Shown in pieces: positions 49,312 to 58,500 of a DNA stretch of 64,000 nt (position 1 is its first letter; the number at the start of each line of letters is the position of its first letter). Made by a program: the position numbers and the translations under genes. Source of the stretch: Cupriavidus basilensis (GTDB taxonomy: Bacteria > Pseudomonadota > Gammaproteobacteria > Burkholderiales > Burkholderiaceae). The stretch covers positions 2,294,001-2,358,000 of the forward strand of contig NZ_CP010536.1 of NCBI RefSeq assembly GCF_000832305.1, read 5' to 3'. The notes beneath the pieces were generated by a model. The model was not told the DNA's origin and did no database searches. It was given only the letters and a program-made list of their open reading frames with translations.

Positions 49312-49946
49312 GCACCGAAGCCAGCCTGCGCGAAGAAATCTGCCGCATCGGCGCCAGCCTCTACCAGCGTGGCTACACCGTCGGCAGCGCCGGCAATATC
49401 AGCGCGCGCATGGAGGACGGCTGGCTGATCACGCCGACCGATGCCTGCCTGGGCATGCTGGACCCGGCCGCCATCGCGAAGGTGGACAGCGGCGGCAACT
49501 GGGTGGCCGGCGACAAGCCGTCCAAGACGCTGACCCTGCACCGCGCCGTCTACGACAACAACCCCCAGGCCCATGGCGTGGTGCATACGCACTCCACCCA
49601 CCTGGTGGCGCTGAGCCTGGCGGGCGCCTGGCGGCCGGACGATGTGCTGCCGCCGATCACACCTTACTACGTGATGAAAGTCGGGCATATTCCGCTGATT
49701 CCCTACCATCGCCCGGGCGACCCGGCGGTGGCGGCGCGCGTTGCGCAGCTTGCCGCCGAAGTGCGTGGCGTGCTGCTCGCGCGTCTTGGTCCGGTGGTGT
49801 GGGAGGCCACCGTCTCGCGCGCCGCCTTCGCGCTCGAGGAACTTGAAGAAACCGCCAGGCTCTGGCTGATGCTCAAGGACAAGCCTGACCCGCTCGACGA
49901 GCAGGCGCTCGCCGAACTGCGCGATACGTTCAAAGCGCGCTGGTAG
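49308..49946 (+). CDS. otnC: 3-oxo-tetronate 4-phosphate decarboxylase (class II aldolase family)
   Basis: A 212-aa class II aldolase/adducin-like enzyme that decarboxylates 3-oxo-tetronate 4-phosphate to dihydroxyacetone phosphate. The phosphate and metal motifs are GSAGNISARMEDGWLITP, KPSKTLTLHRAVYDNNP, and the Zn-binding histidines in VVHTHSTHLVALSL. It overlaps otnK by four bases (start ATG 49308), so coupling is tight. Length fits OtnC. Confidence 0.93.
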   Translation: MSTEASLREEICRIGASLYQRGYTVGSAGNISARMEDGWLITPTDACLGMLDPAAIAKVDSGGNWVAGDKPSKTLTLHRAVYDNNPQAHGVVHTHSTHLVALSLAGAWRPDDVLPPITPYYVMKVGHIPLIPYHRPGDPAVAARVAQLAAEVRGVLLARLGPVVWEATVSRAAFALEELEETARLWLMLKDKPDPLDEQALAELRDTFKARW

Positions 49947-50118
49947 GGACCGCGCGCGCAGGTACGAGAAAGCCCTAGCAACAAAAGCACAAGCAAAGCA
50001 GAACCGCCCGCCGCACGCCCTCGCTAACGCCTGGGCCGCGGCAAGGGCAGCGTTCGCCCCCGGTTTGCCGCTAACAACGGGAATCAAACCGGAACCAAGC
50101 CGATATACGGAGACAACC

Positions 50119-51450
50119 ATGCATACATCCACCAAGGCCGCGCTAGCCGGCGCCGGCCAAGACATCGACCGCGACATCGAGAAACGCGCTTACAGCAAGG
50201 TGTTCTGGCGCATCATGCCGTTCCTGATGCTGTGCTACGTCATTGCTTACCTGGATCGCGTCAACGTGGGCTTCGCCAAGCTGCAGATGGCGCAGGACCT
50301 GGCGTTTTCCGAAACCGTGTTCGGCCTTGGCGCCGGGCTGTTCTTCATCGGCTACTTCCTGTTCGAAGTCCCCAGCAACCTGCTGATGCACAAGCTCGGC
50401 GCGCGCGTCTGGATCGCGCGGATCATGATCACGTGGGGCATCATCTCGGCGCTGTTCGTCTTCGTGAAGACGCCCACCACCTTCTACATCATGCGCTTCC
50501 TGCTCGGCCTGGCCGAGGCGGGTTTCTATCCGGGCGTGATCCTCTACCTGACCTACTGGTATCCCGCCAACCGGCGCGCCAAGATGATCGCGCTGTTCAT
50601 GTCGGGCATCCCGGTGGCAGGCATGCTCGGCAACCCGCTGTCGGGCTGGATCATGGACGCCTTCCATGACTACGGCGGCATGCGCGGCTGGCAATGGATG
50701 TTCCTGATCGAGGCCCTGCCCGCACTGCTGATCGGCATCGTCACCGTGTTCGTGCTCAAGAACGGCATCGACCAGGCGCCGTGGCTGGACGCCAACGAGA
50801 AGCGCGTGCTCAAACGCAATATCGAGGAAGACGCGCGCCAGGCCGGCGCCTCGGGCACCGGCCACTCGCTCGGCGCCGTGTTCAAGGACAGCCGCGTCTG
50901 GTGGATGTGCATGATCTACTTCTGCTTTGTCACCGGGCAATATGCGCTGACGTTCTGGATGCCCACGCTGGTCAAGACCAGCGGCGTTACCGGCAACCTG
51001 AATATCGGCCTGCTCAGCGCCATTCCCTTTATCTGCGCCATCGTGGTGATGAACTTTCTCGGCCACAGTGCCGACGCCCGCCGCGAGCGCCGCTGGCACC
51101 TGATCGTGCCGGCGCTGATGGGCGCCGTGGGCTTTGCCATTGCCGCGTCGTTTACCCACAATACCGTGGTGGCCATCGCCGCGCTGTCGCTGGCCGCCGC
51201 CGGCGTGCTGACCTGCGCCCCGCTGTTCTGGTCGCTGCCCACCGCCTTCCTGTCCGGGCTGGCCGCTGCCTCGGGCATTGCGGTGGTGAATTCGGTGGGC
51301 AACCTGGCGGGCTTTGTGGCACCGTACATGGTGGGCTACCTGACCGATCTCACCCACAGCACGCAGTCGAGCATGTATGTGCTGTCGGGCATGCTGGTGC
51401 TCGGGGCCGGACTGGTCTGGCTCACGCCGGCCAAGCTGGTCAACCGGTAG
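50119..51450 (+). CDS. MFS transporter, tetronate uptake (anion:cation symporter family)
   Basis: A 443-aa MFS protein of the hexuronate/tartrate-type ACS family. Helix 1 motif [20 protein letters not shown] and the loop motif [20 protein letters not shown] match the family that imports sugar acids. Eleven or more further hydrophobic helices follow, ending VNR. GGAGACAACC precedes ATG 50119. Placement inside the tetronate operon strongly suggests it imports L-threonate and/or D-erythronate. A 172-nt gap to otnC has no gene. Confidence 0.9.
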   Translation: MHTSTKAALAGAGQDIDRDIEKRAYSKVFWRIMPFLMLCYVIAYLDRVNVGFAKLQMAQDLAFSETVFGLGAGLFFIGYFLFEVPSNLLMHKLGARVWIARIMITWGIISALFVFVKTPTTFYIMRFLLGLAEAGFYPGVILYLTYWYPANRRAKMIALFMSGIPVAGMLGNPLSGWIMDAFHDYGGMRGWQWMFLIEALPALLIGIVTVFVLKNGIDQAPWLDANEKRVLKRNIEEDARQAGASGTGHSLGAVFKDSRVWWMCMIYFCFVTGQYALTFWMPTLVKTSGVTGNLNIGLLSAIPFICAIVVMNFLGHSADARRERRWHLIVPALMGAVGFAIAASFTHNTVVAIAALSLAAAGVLTCAPLFWSLPTAFLSGLAAASGIAVVNSVGNLAGFVAPYMVGYLTDLTHSTQSSMYVLSGMLVLGAGLVWLTPAKLVNR

Positions 51451-51491
51451 GCCAAGAACGCAAGAACAACAAATTTCTCCTGGAGCACCGC

Positions 51492-52274
51492 ATGCCGCGT
51501 TTTGCCGCCAACCTGTCGATGATGTACACCGAGCACGCCTTCCTGGATCGCTTCGCCGCCGCGGCGGCGGACGGTTTCAAGGCCGTGGAGTATCTCTTCC
51601 CGTACGAGCACACTGCCGCGGATATCCGCGCACGGCTCGATGCCAACGGCCTGACGCAGGCGCTGTTCAACGCGCCGCCGGGCGACTGGGCCGCCGGCGA
51701 GCGCGGCATGGCCGCCCTGCCCGGGCGCCAGGCCGAGTTCCGCGACGCGTTCGGCCGCGCGCTGGAATACGCTGCCGTGATCGGCAATGACAAGATCCAC
51801 GTGATGGCCGGCCTGGTGCCGGCCGGCGCGGACCACGGGCGTCATCGCGCCTGCTACCTGGAAAACCTGGCGCATGCCGCGCAGGCTGCGGCGGCACAGG
51901 GCATCACGGTCCTGATCGAGCCGATCAACGGACGCGACATGCCGGGCTACTTCCTCAATCGCCAGGACGACGGCCAGGCCATTTGCAAGGAAGTGGGCGC
52001 GGCCAACCTGAAGGTGCAGTTCGACTGCTACCACTGCCAGATCGTGGAAGGCGACCTTACCGTCAAGCTCAAGCGCGACTTTGCCGGCATCGGCCACATT
52101 CAGATTGCCGGCGTGCCAGAGCGCCACGAGCCAGACCTGGGCGAGCTGAACTACCCGTACCTGTTCGACGTGATCGATGGCCTTGGCTATGACGGCTGGA
52201 TCGGCTGCGAGTATCGTCCGCGCGCCGGTACCTCGGCGGGTCTGGGCTGGCTCAAGCCTTACTGGAAGGCCTGA
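51492..52274 (+). CDS. otnI: 2-oxo-tetronate isomerase (Hyi family)
   Basis: A 260-aa TIM-barrel isomerase of the hydroxypyruvate isomerase family, converting 2-oxo-tetronate to 3-oxo-tetronate. Motifs: [15 protein letters not shown] at the start, [26 protein letters not shown] (catalytic Glu), [15 protein letters not shown] and [20 protein letters not shown] 51492 follows CTGGAGCACCGC. It is 41 nt after the transporter gene and upstream of denD. OtnI completes the pathway together with LtnD and DenD. Confidence 0.92.
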   Translation: MPRFAANLSMMYTEHAFLDRFAAAAADGFKAVEYLFPYEHTAADIRARLDANGLTQALFNAPPGDWAAGERGMAALPGRQAEFRDAFGRALEYAAVIGNDKIHVMAGLVPAGADHGRHRACYLENLAHAAQAAAAQGITVLIEPINGRDMPGYFLNRQDDGQAICKEVGAANLKVQFDCYHCQIVEGDLTVKLKRDFAGIGHIQIAGVPERHEPDLGELNYPYLFDVIDGLGYDGWIGCEYRPRAGTSAGLGWLKPYWKA

Positions 52275-52323
52275 GCAGCCGCTGTCTCCATGCCGCCCAC
52301 GGCGGCACAACCGGAAAACGAAC

Positions 52324-53313
52324 ATGCAAGTACTGATCACCGGCGGGGCCGGGTTTCTCGGCCTGCAACTGGCCCGCCAACTACTAAAGCGCGGCACCCT
52401 GGACATCGACGGCAAGCCCGTCGCCATCGCGGGCCTGACGCTGCTCGACGTGGTAGCGCCGCCTGCGCTGAACGACGCGCGCGTACGCGTGGTCACCGGC
52501 GACCTGTCGGATCCCGCCGTGCTGGCGCAGGCCGTCGATGAACACACCAGCGCGGTGTTCCACCTGGCGGCGGTGGTCAGTGGCCAGGCCGAGGCAGATT
52601 TTGACCTGGGCATGCGCGTGAACCTGGATGCCGCGCGCGCGTTGCTGGAAACCTGCCGGGCGCTTCATGTGAAACATGGCAGCCGGCCACGCGTGGTGTT
52701 CACCAGTTCGGTGGCGGTGTACGGCGGCACCCTGCCCGCTGTGGTGCAGGACGATACCGCGCTCAATCCGCAATCCTCCTACGGCGCGCAGAAGGCCATC
52801 GGCGAGTTGCTGCTGTCGGACTACAGCCGCCGCGGCTTTGTCGACGGCCGCGTGCTGCGCCTGCCGACCATCAGCGTGCGGCCAGGCAAGCCCAATGCCG
52901 CGGCTTCGTCGTTCGCCAGCGGCATCATCCGCGAGCCACTGGCAGGCGTTGCCGCCAATTGCCCGGTCGCGCCGGAAACGCCGCTGTGGCTGCTGTCCCC
53001 GCGCGGGGCGATTGCCGCGCTGGCGCGGGGCATGGAGATCGATGGCGCCAAGCTTGGCGAACGCCGCACGGTGAACCTGCCCGGCTTGTCGGTCACGCCC
53101 AAGGAGATGGTGGCGGCGTTGCGGCGGGTGGCCGGCGACGCCGTGGCGGATCGCGTGAGCTGGGAGCGCGAGGCGCGCATCGAGAATATCGTCGGCACGT
53201 GGCCTGCCGCGTGGAATACGGAGCGCGCGCTGGCGCTGGGGTTCCAGGGCGACGAGGATTTCGATGCGGTGATCCGGGCTTATATCGAGGATGCGGGCAT
53301 AGCGGCGCGCTGA
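52324..53313 (+). CDS. denD: D-erythronate dehydrogenase
   Basis: A 329-aa NAD-dependent extended SDR/epimerase-type enzyme that oxidises D-erythronate to 2-oxo-tetronate. The Rossmann motif VLITGGAGFLGLQLARQLL starts at residue 3. The catalytic pair is in YGAQKAIGELLLSDY (YxxxK), with FTSSVAVYGG before it. Neighbouring otnI/otnK/otnC genes support DenD over a general UDP-sugar epimerase. It is the last gene of the operon, followed by a hairpin. Confidence 0.92.
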   Translation: MQVLITGGAGFLGLQLARQLLKRGTLDIDGKPVAIAGLTLLDVVAPPALNDARVRVVTGDLSDPAVLAQAVDEHTSAVFHLAAVVSGQAEADFDLGMRVNLDAARALLETCRALHVKHGSRPRVVFTSSVAVYGGTLPAVVQDDTALNPQSSYGAQKAIGELLLSDYSRRGFVDGRVLRLPTISVRPGKPNAAASSFASGIIREPLAGVAANCPVAPETPLWLLSPRGAIAALARGMEIDGAKLGERRTVNLPGLSVTPKEMVAALRRVAGDAVADRVSWEREARIENIVGTWPAAWNTERALALGFQGDEDFDAVIRAYIEDAGIAAR

Positions 53314-53330
53314 ACCCGCAGACGCGTCCT

Positions 53331-53364
53331 GGCGGCGCTGGCTTGCAAGCAGGCCGACGCCGCC
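53331..53364. terminator. Hairpin between denD and the convergent thioesterase gene
   Basis: GGCGGCG (53331-53337) and CGCCGCC (53358-53364) form a 7-bp stem whose 20-nt loop contains the palindrome GCTTGCAAGC. Lying between convergent stop codons, it may terminate transcription in both directions. No T-tract, so modest support. Confidence 0.5.
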
Positions 53365-53392
53365 GCACCTGACACCATGAAAGCCGGACAGC

Positions 53393-53830
53393 TCAAGCGT
53401 GCGGCTTCACCACTTCATACGCCGTGATCGTTTCCCGCACCGGACCCGGAATCGGCGCCGACTTCTGCGTAGCGGGATCCGCGCAGACATAGACGATCTC
53501 GCCCGTGACCAGGTGCTCGTCGCCACGGTACATCTCCACGCGGAACAACATGCTGGAGCGGCCCAGGCGCGCAATCCGCCCCCGGATCTCCAGCATGTCG
53601 TCAAAGCGCGCCGACGCGTGATACTCCAGCGTGGATTTCACCACGAAGATATCCACGCCGTGCGCGTGCAGCACATCCTCCGGATACCGGATCCCCACCG
53701 CCCGCCAGTACTCCGTCACGCAGATATCGCAGTAGGTCAGGTAGTGCGCGTTGAACACGATCGACTGCGGATCCACTTCGGCCCAACGCACGCGCAGCGG
53801 CATGCTGTGACGGAAATCTTCCTTCGCCAT
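53393..53830 (-). CDS. Acyl-CoA thioesterase, YbgC/4HBT hot-dog family
   Basis: A 145-aa hot-dog thioesterase. The motif VRWAEVDPQSIVFNAHYLTY contains the catalytic-position Asp and the helix start typical of YbgC/4-hydroxybenzoyl-CoA thioesterases, and the C-terminus has VTGEIVYVCADP. It should hydrolyse acyl-CoA in the cytosol. ATG 53830 (MAKEDFR) is preferred over an upstream Pro-rich extension to 53923. It is separated by about 111 nt from the Bug gene upstream, so co-transcription is possible. Substrate unknown. Confidence 0.85.
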   Translation of the reverse strand: MAKEDFRHSMPLRVRWAEVDPQSIVFNAHYLTYCDICVTEYWRAVGIRYPEDVLHAHGVDIFVVKSTLEYHASARFDDMLEIRGRIARLGRSSMLFRVEMYRGDEHLVTGEIVYVCADPATQKSAPIPGPVRETITAYEVVKPHA

Positions 53831-53941
53831 GTCGGCGTCCCCCCTTGATTGCCGGCCGGATATCGGCCTGATATCGGCCTGATAGGAAAACGGCGCCGGC
53901 CCCGGACAGGGCGGCGCCGGCATAAAGCGGCTAAACCGGGC

Positions 53942-54928
53942 TTATTGCGGCTTGTTCAGCCCCAGCTTGTCGATGATGGCCTTTTCCTTCTTGACCGTAT
54001 CGGCGGCGAAGTGCGCGTATTGCTCGCTGCTCATATAGAACGGCTCCATGTCGAACTTGGCCAGCGCATCGCGATAGTTCTGCATTTCCATGGCCTTCTT
54101 GAAGCCGTCATGCAGCTTCTTGACGATCTTCGGATCGGTGCCCTTGGGTGCCACCACGCCGAACGGCGAGGTCTGCACGATGCCCAGGCCCAGCTCCTTC
54201 AACGTCGGCACATTGGGGAAGCGCGCCGAGCGCTTCTCGCCCCAGGTCGACAGCAGGCGCAGCTTGCCGGACTCCACGTACGGTGCCCAGGCCGGGGTGT
54301 CCGCCACCGACATCACGTGCCCGCCCAGCAGGGCCTGCATCGATTCCGAGTTGCCCTTGTACGGAATATGCGAGAACTGCACGTTCTGCTTCATGGCCAG
54401 CTCTTCCATGGTCAGGTGCAGCGTGGTCATCGAGCCCGGCGAGCCGTAGGTCAGGCGGCCCGGGTTGGCCTTGGCGTAGGCGATGTAGTCCTGCATGGTC
54501 TTGATCGGCGAATCCGCCGGCACAACCAGGCCAAACGAGTACCCGGCCAGGTTGATCACGTACGACAAGTCCTTGACCGGATCCCAGTTGATCTTGGTGG
54601 TGTACGGCAGGCGGTAGACCGGCATGGCGACCTGCGCCAGCGTGTAGCCGTCCGGCTGGGTCGATTGCATCAGCTGGGCGGGCAATACGCCGCCCGCGCC
54701 AGGCTTGTTCTCGATGATCACCGGCTGGCCGAGGATCTTGGAAGCGTTTTCCGCCAGCACGCGGAACGGCAGGTCGGTGGAACCGCCCGCGGTATAGCCG
54801 ATGATCAGGCGAATCGGCCGTTGCGGGAAATTGTCCGCCTGCGCCAGGGCCGGCGCGCTGGCCAGCCCCAGGGTAGCCGCGGTGGCGGCGAGCGCGCCCG
54901 CATGGGCGAGGAAATGGCGGCGTTGCAT
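53942..54928 (-). CDS. Bug-family tripartite tricarboxylate transporter binding protein
   Basis: A 328-aa periplasmic solute-binding protein of the Bug (TctC) family, which is strongly expanded in Bordetella and Cupriavidus. The N-terminal RRHFLAHAGALAAT signal is Tat-like, cleaved near PALAQA. The mature start FPQRPIRLIIGYTAGGSTDL and IENKPGAGGVLPAQLM are hallmark motifs. No TctA/TctB membrane genes are nearby, as is usual for orphan Bug proteins. The ligand is likely a carboxylate, possibly one linked to the flanking thioesterase and hydrolase. Confidence 0.92.
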   Translation of the reverse strand: MQRRHFLAHAGALAATAATLGLASAPALAQADNFPQRPIRLIIGYTAGGSTDLPFRVLAENASKILGQPVIIENKPGAGGVLPAQLMQSTQPDGYTLAQVAMPVYRLPYTTKINWDPVKDLSYVINLAGYSFGLVVPADSPIKTMQDYIAYAKANPGRLTYGSPGSMTTLHLTMEELAMKQNVQFSHIPYKGNSESMQALLGGHVMSVADTPAWAPYVESGKLRLLSTWGEKRSARFPNVPTLKELGLGIVQTSPFGVVAPKGTDPKIVKKLHDGFKKAMEMQNYRDALAKFDMEPFYMSSEQYAHFAADTVKKEKAIIDKLGLNKPQ

Positions 54929-55044
54929 GAGTCTGTGTCTCCTTTTGCTACTGATACAAGTAATGCACTACACGTAAAGCCAATGAAACCCGGGGTTCTG
55001 CGACCGCTTCGATCTGGCTGCCGGCCCCTGCCGGCGAGTCCCGC

Positions 55045-56073
55045 TCAGCCGTCGAAGGCAGCACGCAAGGCGGCGACCGCATCGCCGTGGGCGTCGGCCA
55101 CCGCCGGGACAAAGCGTCCCAGCTTGAAAAAATCGTGGATCATGCCCTGATAGTCCGCCAATTGCGCCGGGACACCCGCGGCGCGCAGCTTGGCCGCGTA
55201 GGCCACGCCTTCATCGTGCAGCGGGTCGTAGCCCGCCACGGCGATCCAGGCGGGGCAGCAGCCGCGCACGTCGGCACCGGTGCCACCACCGTCCAGCGGG
55301 GCAAAACGCCAGTCGTCGCGGCTGGTTTCGCTGTCCAGGTATTGCGAGAAAAACCACTGGATCATCGGCGCGGTCAGCAGATAGCCATCGGCCAGCGCGC
55401 GATGCGAAGGCGTGTCCTGGCGGGCGCAGGTGCCAGGATAGATCAGCATCTGCAGGACAGGCTCCAGGCCCAGATCGCGCGCGTGCACGGCGCAGGCGCT
55501 GGCCAGGGTGCCGCCCGCGCTGTCGCCGCCCAGGGCGATACGGCTGGCATCGGCGCCCAGGCGCGCGGCTTCGGCGAAGACCCACGCCATGACATCGAAC
55601 GCATCGTTCGCCGCATGAGGAAACTTCCACTGCGGGCCAAGCCGATAGTCCACCGACAGCACCATGCAATCAGCCTGCATGCACAGCAGCCGGCTCAGGG
55701 GATCGTGCGAGTTGACGCTGCCCACCGTGAAGCCGCCACCATGGAAGTACACCAGCAAGGGCAACGGCTCGGCCCAGCTGGCCTCGCGCGGCGCATACAG
55801 CCGCACCGGGATGTCGTAGCCATCGCGCGCGGCTACCGTCAGGTTTTCCACGCTGTGCACGGGCAGCGGCGCGATATCCATGATGGGCGCGCTCTTTTCG
55901 TACGCGGTCTTGGCGTCGGCCGGGTCCAGTTCGTGGATGGACGGACGCTTCACGCGCCCGATCAGCTCCAGCAACGCCGCCACCTGCGGGTCGAGCGGCA
56001 CCGGCGGCATGCCGGGCAAGGCAAGCACGGGCCACGCGGGCGCAGCGGTGGAATCAGGCGGGACAGCGGACAT
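55045..56073 (-). CDS. Alpha/beta hydrolase, HSL/Aes-type esterase
   Basis: A 342-aa serine esterase of the hormone-sensitive-lipase/GDSAGG group. Oxyanion motif HGGGFTVGS, nucleophile in ALGGDSAGGTLAS, acidic residue in GYDPLHDEGVAYA and catalytic His in YQGMIHDFFKLG are all present, so it looks active. ATG 56073 is used; GTG 56079 adds two residues. Upstream lies a GAACGATCGTTC palindrome and a 9-bp hairpin. Its orientation with the Bug and thioesterase genes suggests a small ester-catabolism unit. Confidence 0.88.
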   Translation of the reverse strand: MSAVPPDSTAAPAWPVLALPGMPPVPLDPQVAALLELIGRVKRPSIHELDPADAKTAYEKSAPIMDIAPLPVHSVENLTVAARDGYDIPVRLYAPREASWAEPLPLLVYFHGGGFTVGSVNSHDPLSRLLCMQADCMVLSVDYRLGPQWKFPHAANDAFDVMAWVFAEAARLGADASRIALGGDSAGGTLASACAVHARDLGLEPVLQMLIYPGTCARQDTPSHRALADGYLLTAPMIQWFFSQYLDSETSRDDWRFAPLDGGGTGADVRGCCPAWIAVAGYDPLHDEGVAYAAKLRAAGVPAQLADYQGMIHDFFKLGRFVPAVADAHGDAVAALRAAFDG

Positions 56074-56120
56074 GGACACTCAGAATCAGTAGCAACGAAC
56101 CTTCGGCAGCAGCCGAATCT

Positions 56121-56142
56121 CCAGTGGCGTCAGCGCCACTGG
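56121..56142. repeat. Perfect 9-bp hairpin upstream of the esterase
   Basis: CCAGTGGCG (56121-56129) and CGCCACTGG (56134-56142) form a perfect stem with loop TCAG, in the esterase 5' region. It has no T-tract. It could be part of the leader mRNA or a protein-binding site. Confidence 0.55.
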
Positions 56143-56154
56143 CGTTCGAATTGT

Positions 56155-56166
56155 GAACGATCGTTC
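56155..56166. promoter_or_regulatory. TetR-like palindrome in the esterase/Fe-ADH intergenic region
   Basis: GAACGATCGTTC is a perfect 12-bp palindrome between the divergent esterase and iron alcohol dehydrogenase genes, within an AT-rich patch. Palindromes of this kind are typical TetR-family operators. No TetR gene is visible nearby, so the regulator would act from elsewhere. Confidence 0.5.
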
Positions 56167-56326
56167 GATTTTAGTATGATTCCAGATGTTTCTGCAGCAA
56201 AGCATATGAAATTTCCCTGGGGCTGGTCAGGGCGGCAGGTTTTGCGCGATCATCGACCATCGTCAGAAAAGCCAGAAGTCAGAAGCCAGAAGAAATGGAA
56301 AACCCTCACCGACGGAGACAGCATAG

Positions 56327-57475
56327 ATGGCCTTCATTTATTACCTGACCCACATTCACCTGGATTTCGGCACCATCAGCCAGCTCAAGGCAGAGTGCGA
56401 GCGCATCGGCATCCGGCGCCCGCTGGTCGTCACCGATAAAGGCGTGGTTGCCGCCGGGGTGGCCCAACAGGCCATCGTGGCCCTGGGCGGCCTGCCGCAC
56501 GAGATCTTCGACGAAACCCCTTCCAACCCGACCGAAGCCATGGTCAAGAAAGCCGCGGCGCAGTATCGGGATAGCGGCTGCGACGGGCTGATCGCGGTCG
56601 GCGGCGGCTCCTCCATCGACCTGGCCAAGGGCATCGCCATCCTCGCCACCCATCCCGGCGAGCTGACCACCTACGCCACCATCGAAGGCGGCAGTGCCAG
56701 GCTCACCGAGCGCGCCGCGCCGCTGATCGCCGTGCCGACCACCTCGGGCACCGGCAGCGAGGTCGCGCGCGGCGCCATCATCATCCTGGAGGATGGTCGC
56801 AAGCTCGGCTTCCACTCCTGGCACCTGTTGCCGAAATCCGCCATATGCGACCCGGGCCTCACGCTCGGCCTGCCGGCCGGCCTGACCGCCGCCACCGGCA
56901 TGGACGCCATCGCGCATTGCGTGGAAACCTTCCTGGCGCCCGCTTTCAACCCGCCCGCCGATGGCATCGCCCTGGACGGCCTGGAGCGCGGCTGGAAGCA
57001 TATCGAACGCGCCACCCGCGACGGCCAGGACCGCGACGCGCGCCTGAACATGATGAGCGCCTCCATGCAGGGCGCCATGGCCTTCCAGAAGGGACTGGGC
57101 TGCGTGCATTCGCTATCGCACCCGCTCGGCGGCCTCAAGGTGGACGGCAAGACCGGCCTGCACCACGGCACCCTGAATGCGGTGGTGATGCCGGCGGTGC
57201 TGCGCTTCAACGCTGACGCGCCCAGCGTGGTGCGCGACAACCGCTACGCCCGCCTGCGCCACGCCATGGGCCTGCCCCAGGACGCCGACCTGGCCCAGGC
57301 CGTGCACGACATGACCGCGCGCCTCGGGCTGCCCACCGGTCTGCGCCAGATGGGTGTCACCGAAGACATGTTCGACAAGGTGATCGCCGGTGCACTGGTC
57401 GACCATTGCCACAAGACCAACCCGAAAGAGGCCAGCGCCGCGGATTATCGGCGTATGCTGGCGGAATCCATGTAA
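56327..57475 (+). CDS. Iron-containing alcohol dehydrogenase
   Basis: A 382-aa group III metal-dependent alcohol dehydrogenase. The NAD-binding GGGSSIDLAKGIAIL and TTSGTGSEVARGAII motifs precede the iron ligands in TGMDAIAHCVETFL (Asp, His), HSLSHPLGG and TGLHHGTLNAVVMP. The family oxidises or reduces small alcohols and hydroxy acids, for example 4-hydroxybutyrate, 1,3-propanediol or lactaldehyde. ATG 56327 follows ACGGAGACAGC. It is divergent from the esterase and upstream of the macrodomain gene, 80 nt away. Confidence 0.92.
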   Translation: MAFIYYLTHIHLDFGTISQLKAECERIGIRRPLVVTDKGVVAAGVAQQAIVALGGLPHEIFDETPSNPTEAMVKKAAAQYRDSGCDGLIAVGGGSSIDLAKGIAILATHPGELTTYATIEGGSARLTERAAPLIAVPTTSGTGSEVARGAIIILEDGRKLGFHSWHLLPKSAICDPGLTLGLPAGLTAATGMDAIAHCVETFLAPAFNPPADGIALDGLERGWKHIERATRDGQDRDARLNMMSASMQGAMAFQKGLGCVHSLSHPLGGLKVDGKTGLHHGTLNAVVMPAVLRFNADAPSVVRDNRYARLRHAMGLPQDADLAQAVHDMTARLGLPTGLRQMGVTEDMFDKVIAGALVDHCHKTNPKEASAADYRRMLAESM

Positions 57476-57555
57476 GTGCCGCGGCGGGCCAGCAGCACAG
57501 GTGCGCGCAACAGCCGGGGCGATCCAGCTTTACCACCCAGCACGGAGAAGAGGTC

Positions 57556-58077
57556 ATGACAGGGGAACACCTGCAGGTCTTGCACGGAGACATCACCCGC
57601 ATGGAAGTCGACGCCATCGTCAATGCCGCCAATAGCGGCTTGCTCGGTGGCGGCGGTGTCGACGGCGCCATCCACGGCGCTGGCGGTCCCGCCATCATGG
57701 CCGCCTGTCGCGGCATTCGCGAAACCAAGGGCGGCTGCCCCACCGGCCAGGCGGTGATCACCACCGGTGGCCTGCTGCCCGCGCCTTACGTCATCCACGC
57801 GGTCGGCCCGGTCTGGCAAGGGGGCGACCACGGCGAGGACGCCCTCCTTGCCAGCGCCTACCAGGCCAGCATCGCGCTAGCCGCGCAGCACAAGCTGCGC
57901 ACCATCGCCTTTCCCAATATCAGTACCGGCATCTACGGTTTCCCGCGCGAGCGCGCCGTGGATATTGCCATCGAGGCCGTACGCAAGGCCCTGGTGGCCG
58001 CACCCACCATCGAGCAGGTCAGTTTTGTCTGCTTCGATGACGAGAATTACCGGTTGTATCGGCACAGGTTGAGTTGA
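57556..58077 (+). CDS. Macrodomain ADP-ribose/O-acetyl-ADP-ribose-binding protein
   Basis: A 173-aa macrodomain of the YmdB type. Ligand-loop motifs are DAIVNAANSGLLGGGGVDGA near residue 20, HAVGPVW and FPNISTGIYGFPRERA. These proteins deacetylate O-acetyl-ADP-ribose or remove ADP-ribose from proteins. GGAGAAG precedes ATG 57556, and the upstream frame to 57406 is a shadow. A strong terminator follows. It may be co-transcribed with the Fe-ADH gene. Confidence 0.93.
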   Translation: MTGEHLQVLHGDITRMEVDAIVNAANSGLLGGGGVDGAIHGAGGPAIMAACRGIRETKGGCPTGQAVITTGGLLPAPYVIHAVGPVWQGGDHGEDALLASAYQASIALAAQHKLRTIAFPNISTGIYGFPRERAVDIAIEAVRKALVAAPTIEQVSFVCFDDENYRLYRHRLS

Positions 58078-58084
58078 ATGGCTG

Positions 58085-58120
58085 ACGGGAAATCGGCATT
58101 CTCCTGCGATTTCCCGTTTT
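58085..58120 (+). terminator. Rho-independent terminator of the macrodomain gene
   Basis: A perfect 11-bp stem (58085-58095 with 58107-58117; loop of 11 nt) is followed directly by TTTT and further T-rich DNA. It begins 7 nt after the macrodomain stop and is the clearest terminator in the window. Confidence 0.93.
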
Positions 58121-58218
58121 GCTGTTTTGCTGTTTTTCTTCGCTGTCGGCGCCCTCTTTCCGGGTGTTCACTTCTTCGCCTGCCACTTCAGGCTTTCCCG
58201 CGAGAGACGTTACCGTAC

Positions 58219-58500
58219 TCAGGCAGCATCCAATTCGATATGCACACGCCGGCCAAGGGCGGTAGCGATATTCACCAGCGCGTCAAGGGAGAACCGGGAT
58301 ACGCGCCCACGCAGCAGGTCATTGATCCGCGGTTGGGTAACACCACAATGGCTGGCCGCATCGGCCTGTTTCCAGTCATTGGACTTGATGATAGCCGCGA
58401 TTTGTTGCATCAATTCCGCCCGCGCGCAGAGATTGGCGGCTTGTTCCGGGGTGTCCGCAATGGCATCCCATACGCTGTTAAAAGTTTCGATGTCAGTCAT
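58219..58500 (-). CDS. higA: HigA-like antitoxin, XRE/HTH_37 family
   Basis: A 93-aa helix-turn-helix protein (ELMQQIAAIIKSNDWKQADA then HCGVTQPRINDLLRGRVSRF, ending with RRVHIELDAA). The layout resembles HTH_37-type antitoxins that bind the toxin and the promoter. It overlaps the toxin gene by 4 nt (ATGA), with the toxin first, the HigBA order. Confidence 0.85.
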   Translation of the reverse strand: MTDIETFNSVWDAIADTPEQAANLCARAELMQQIAAIIKSNDWKQADAASHCGVTQPRINDLLRGRVSRFSLDALVNIATALGRRVHIELDAA

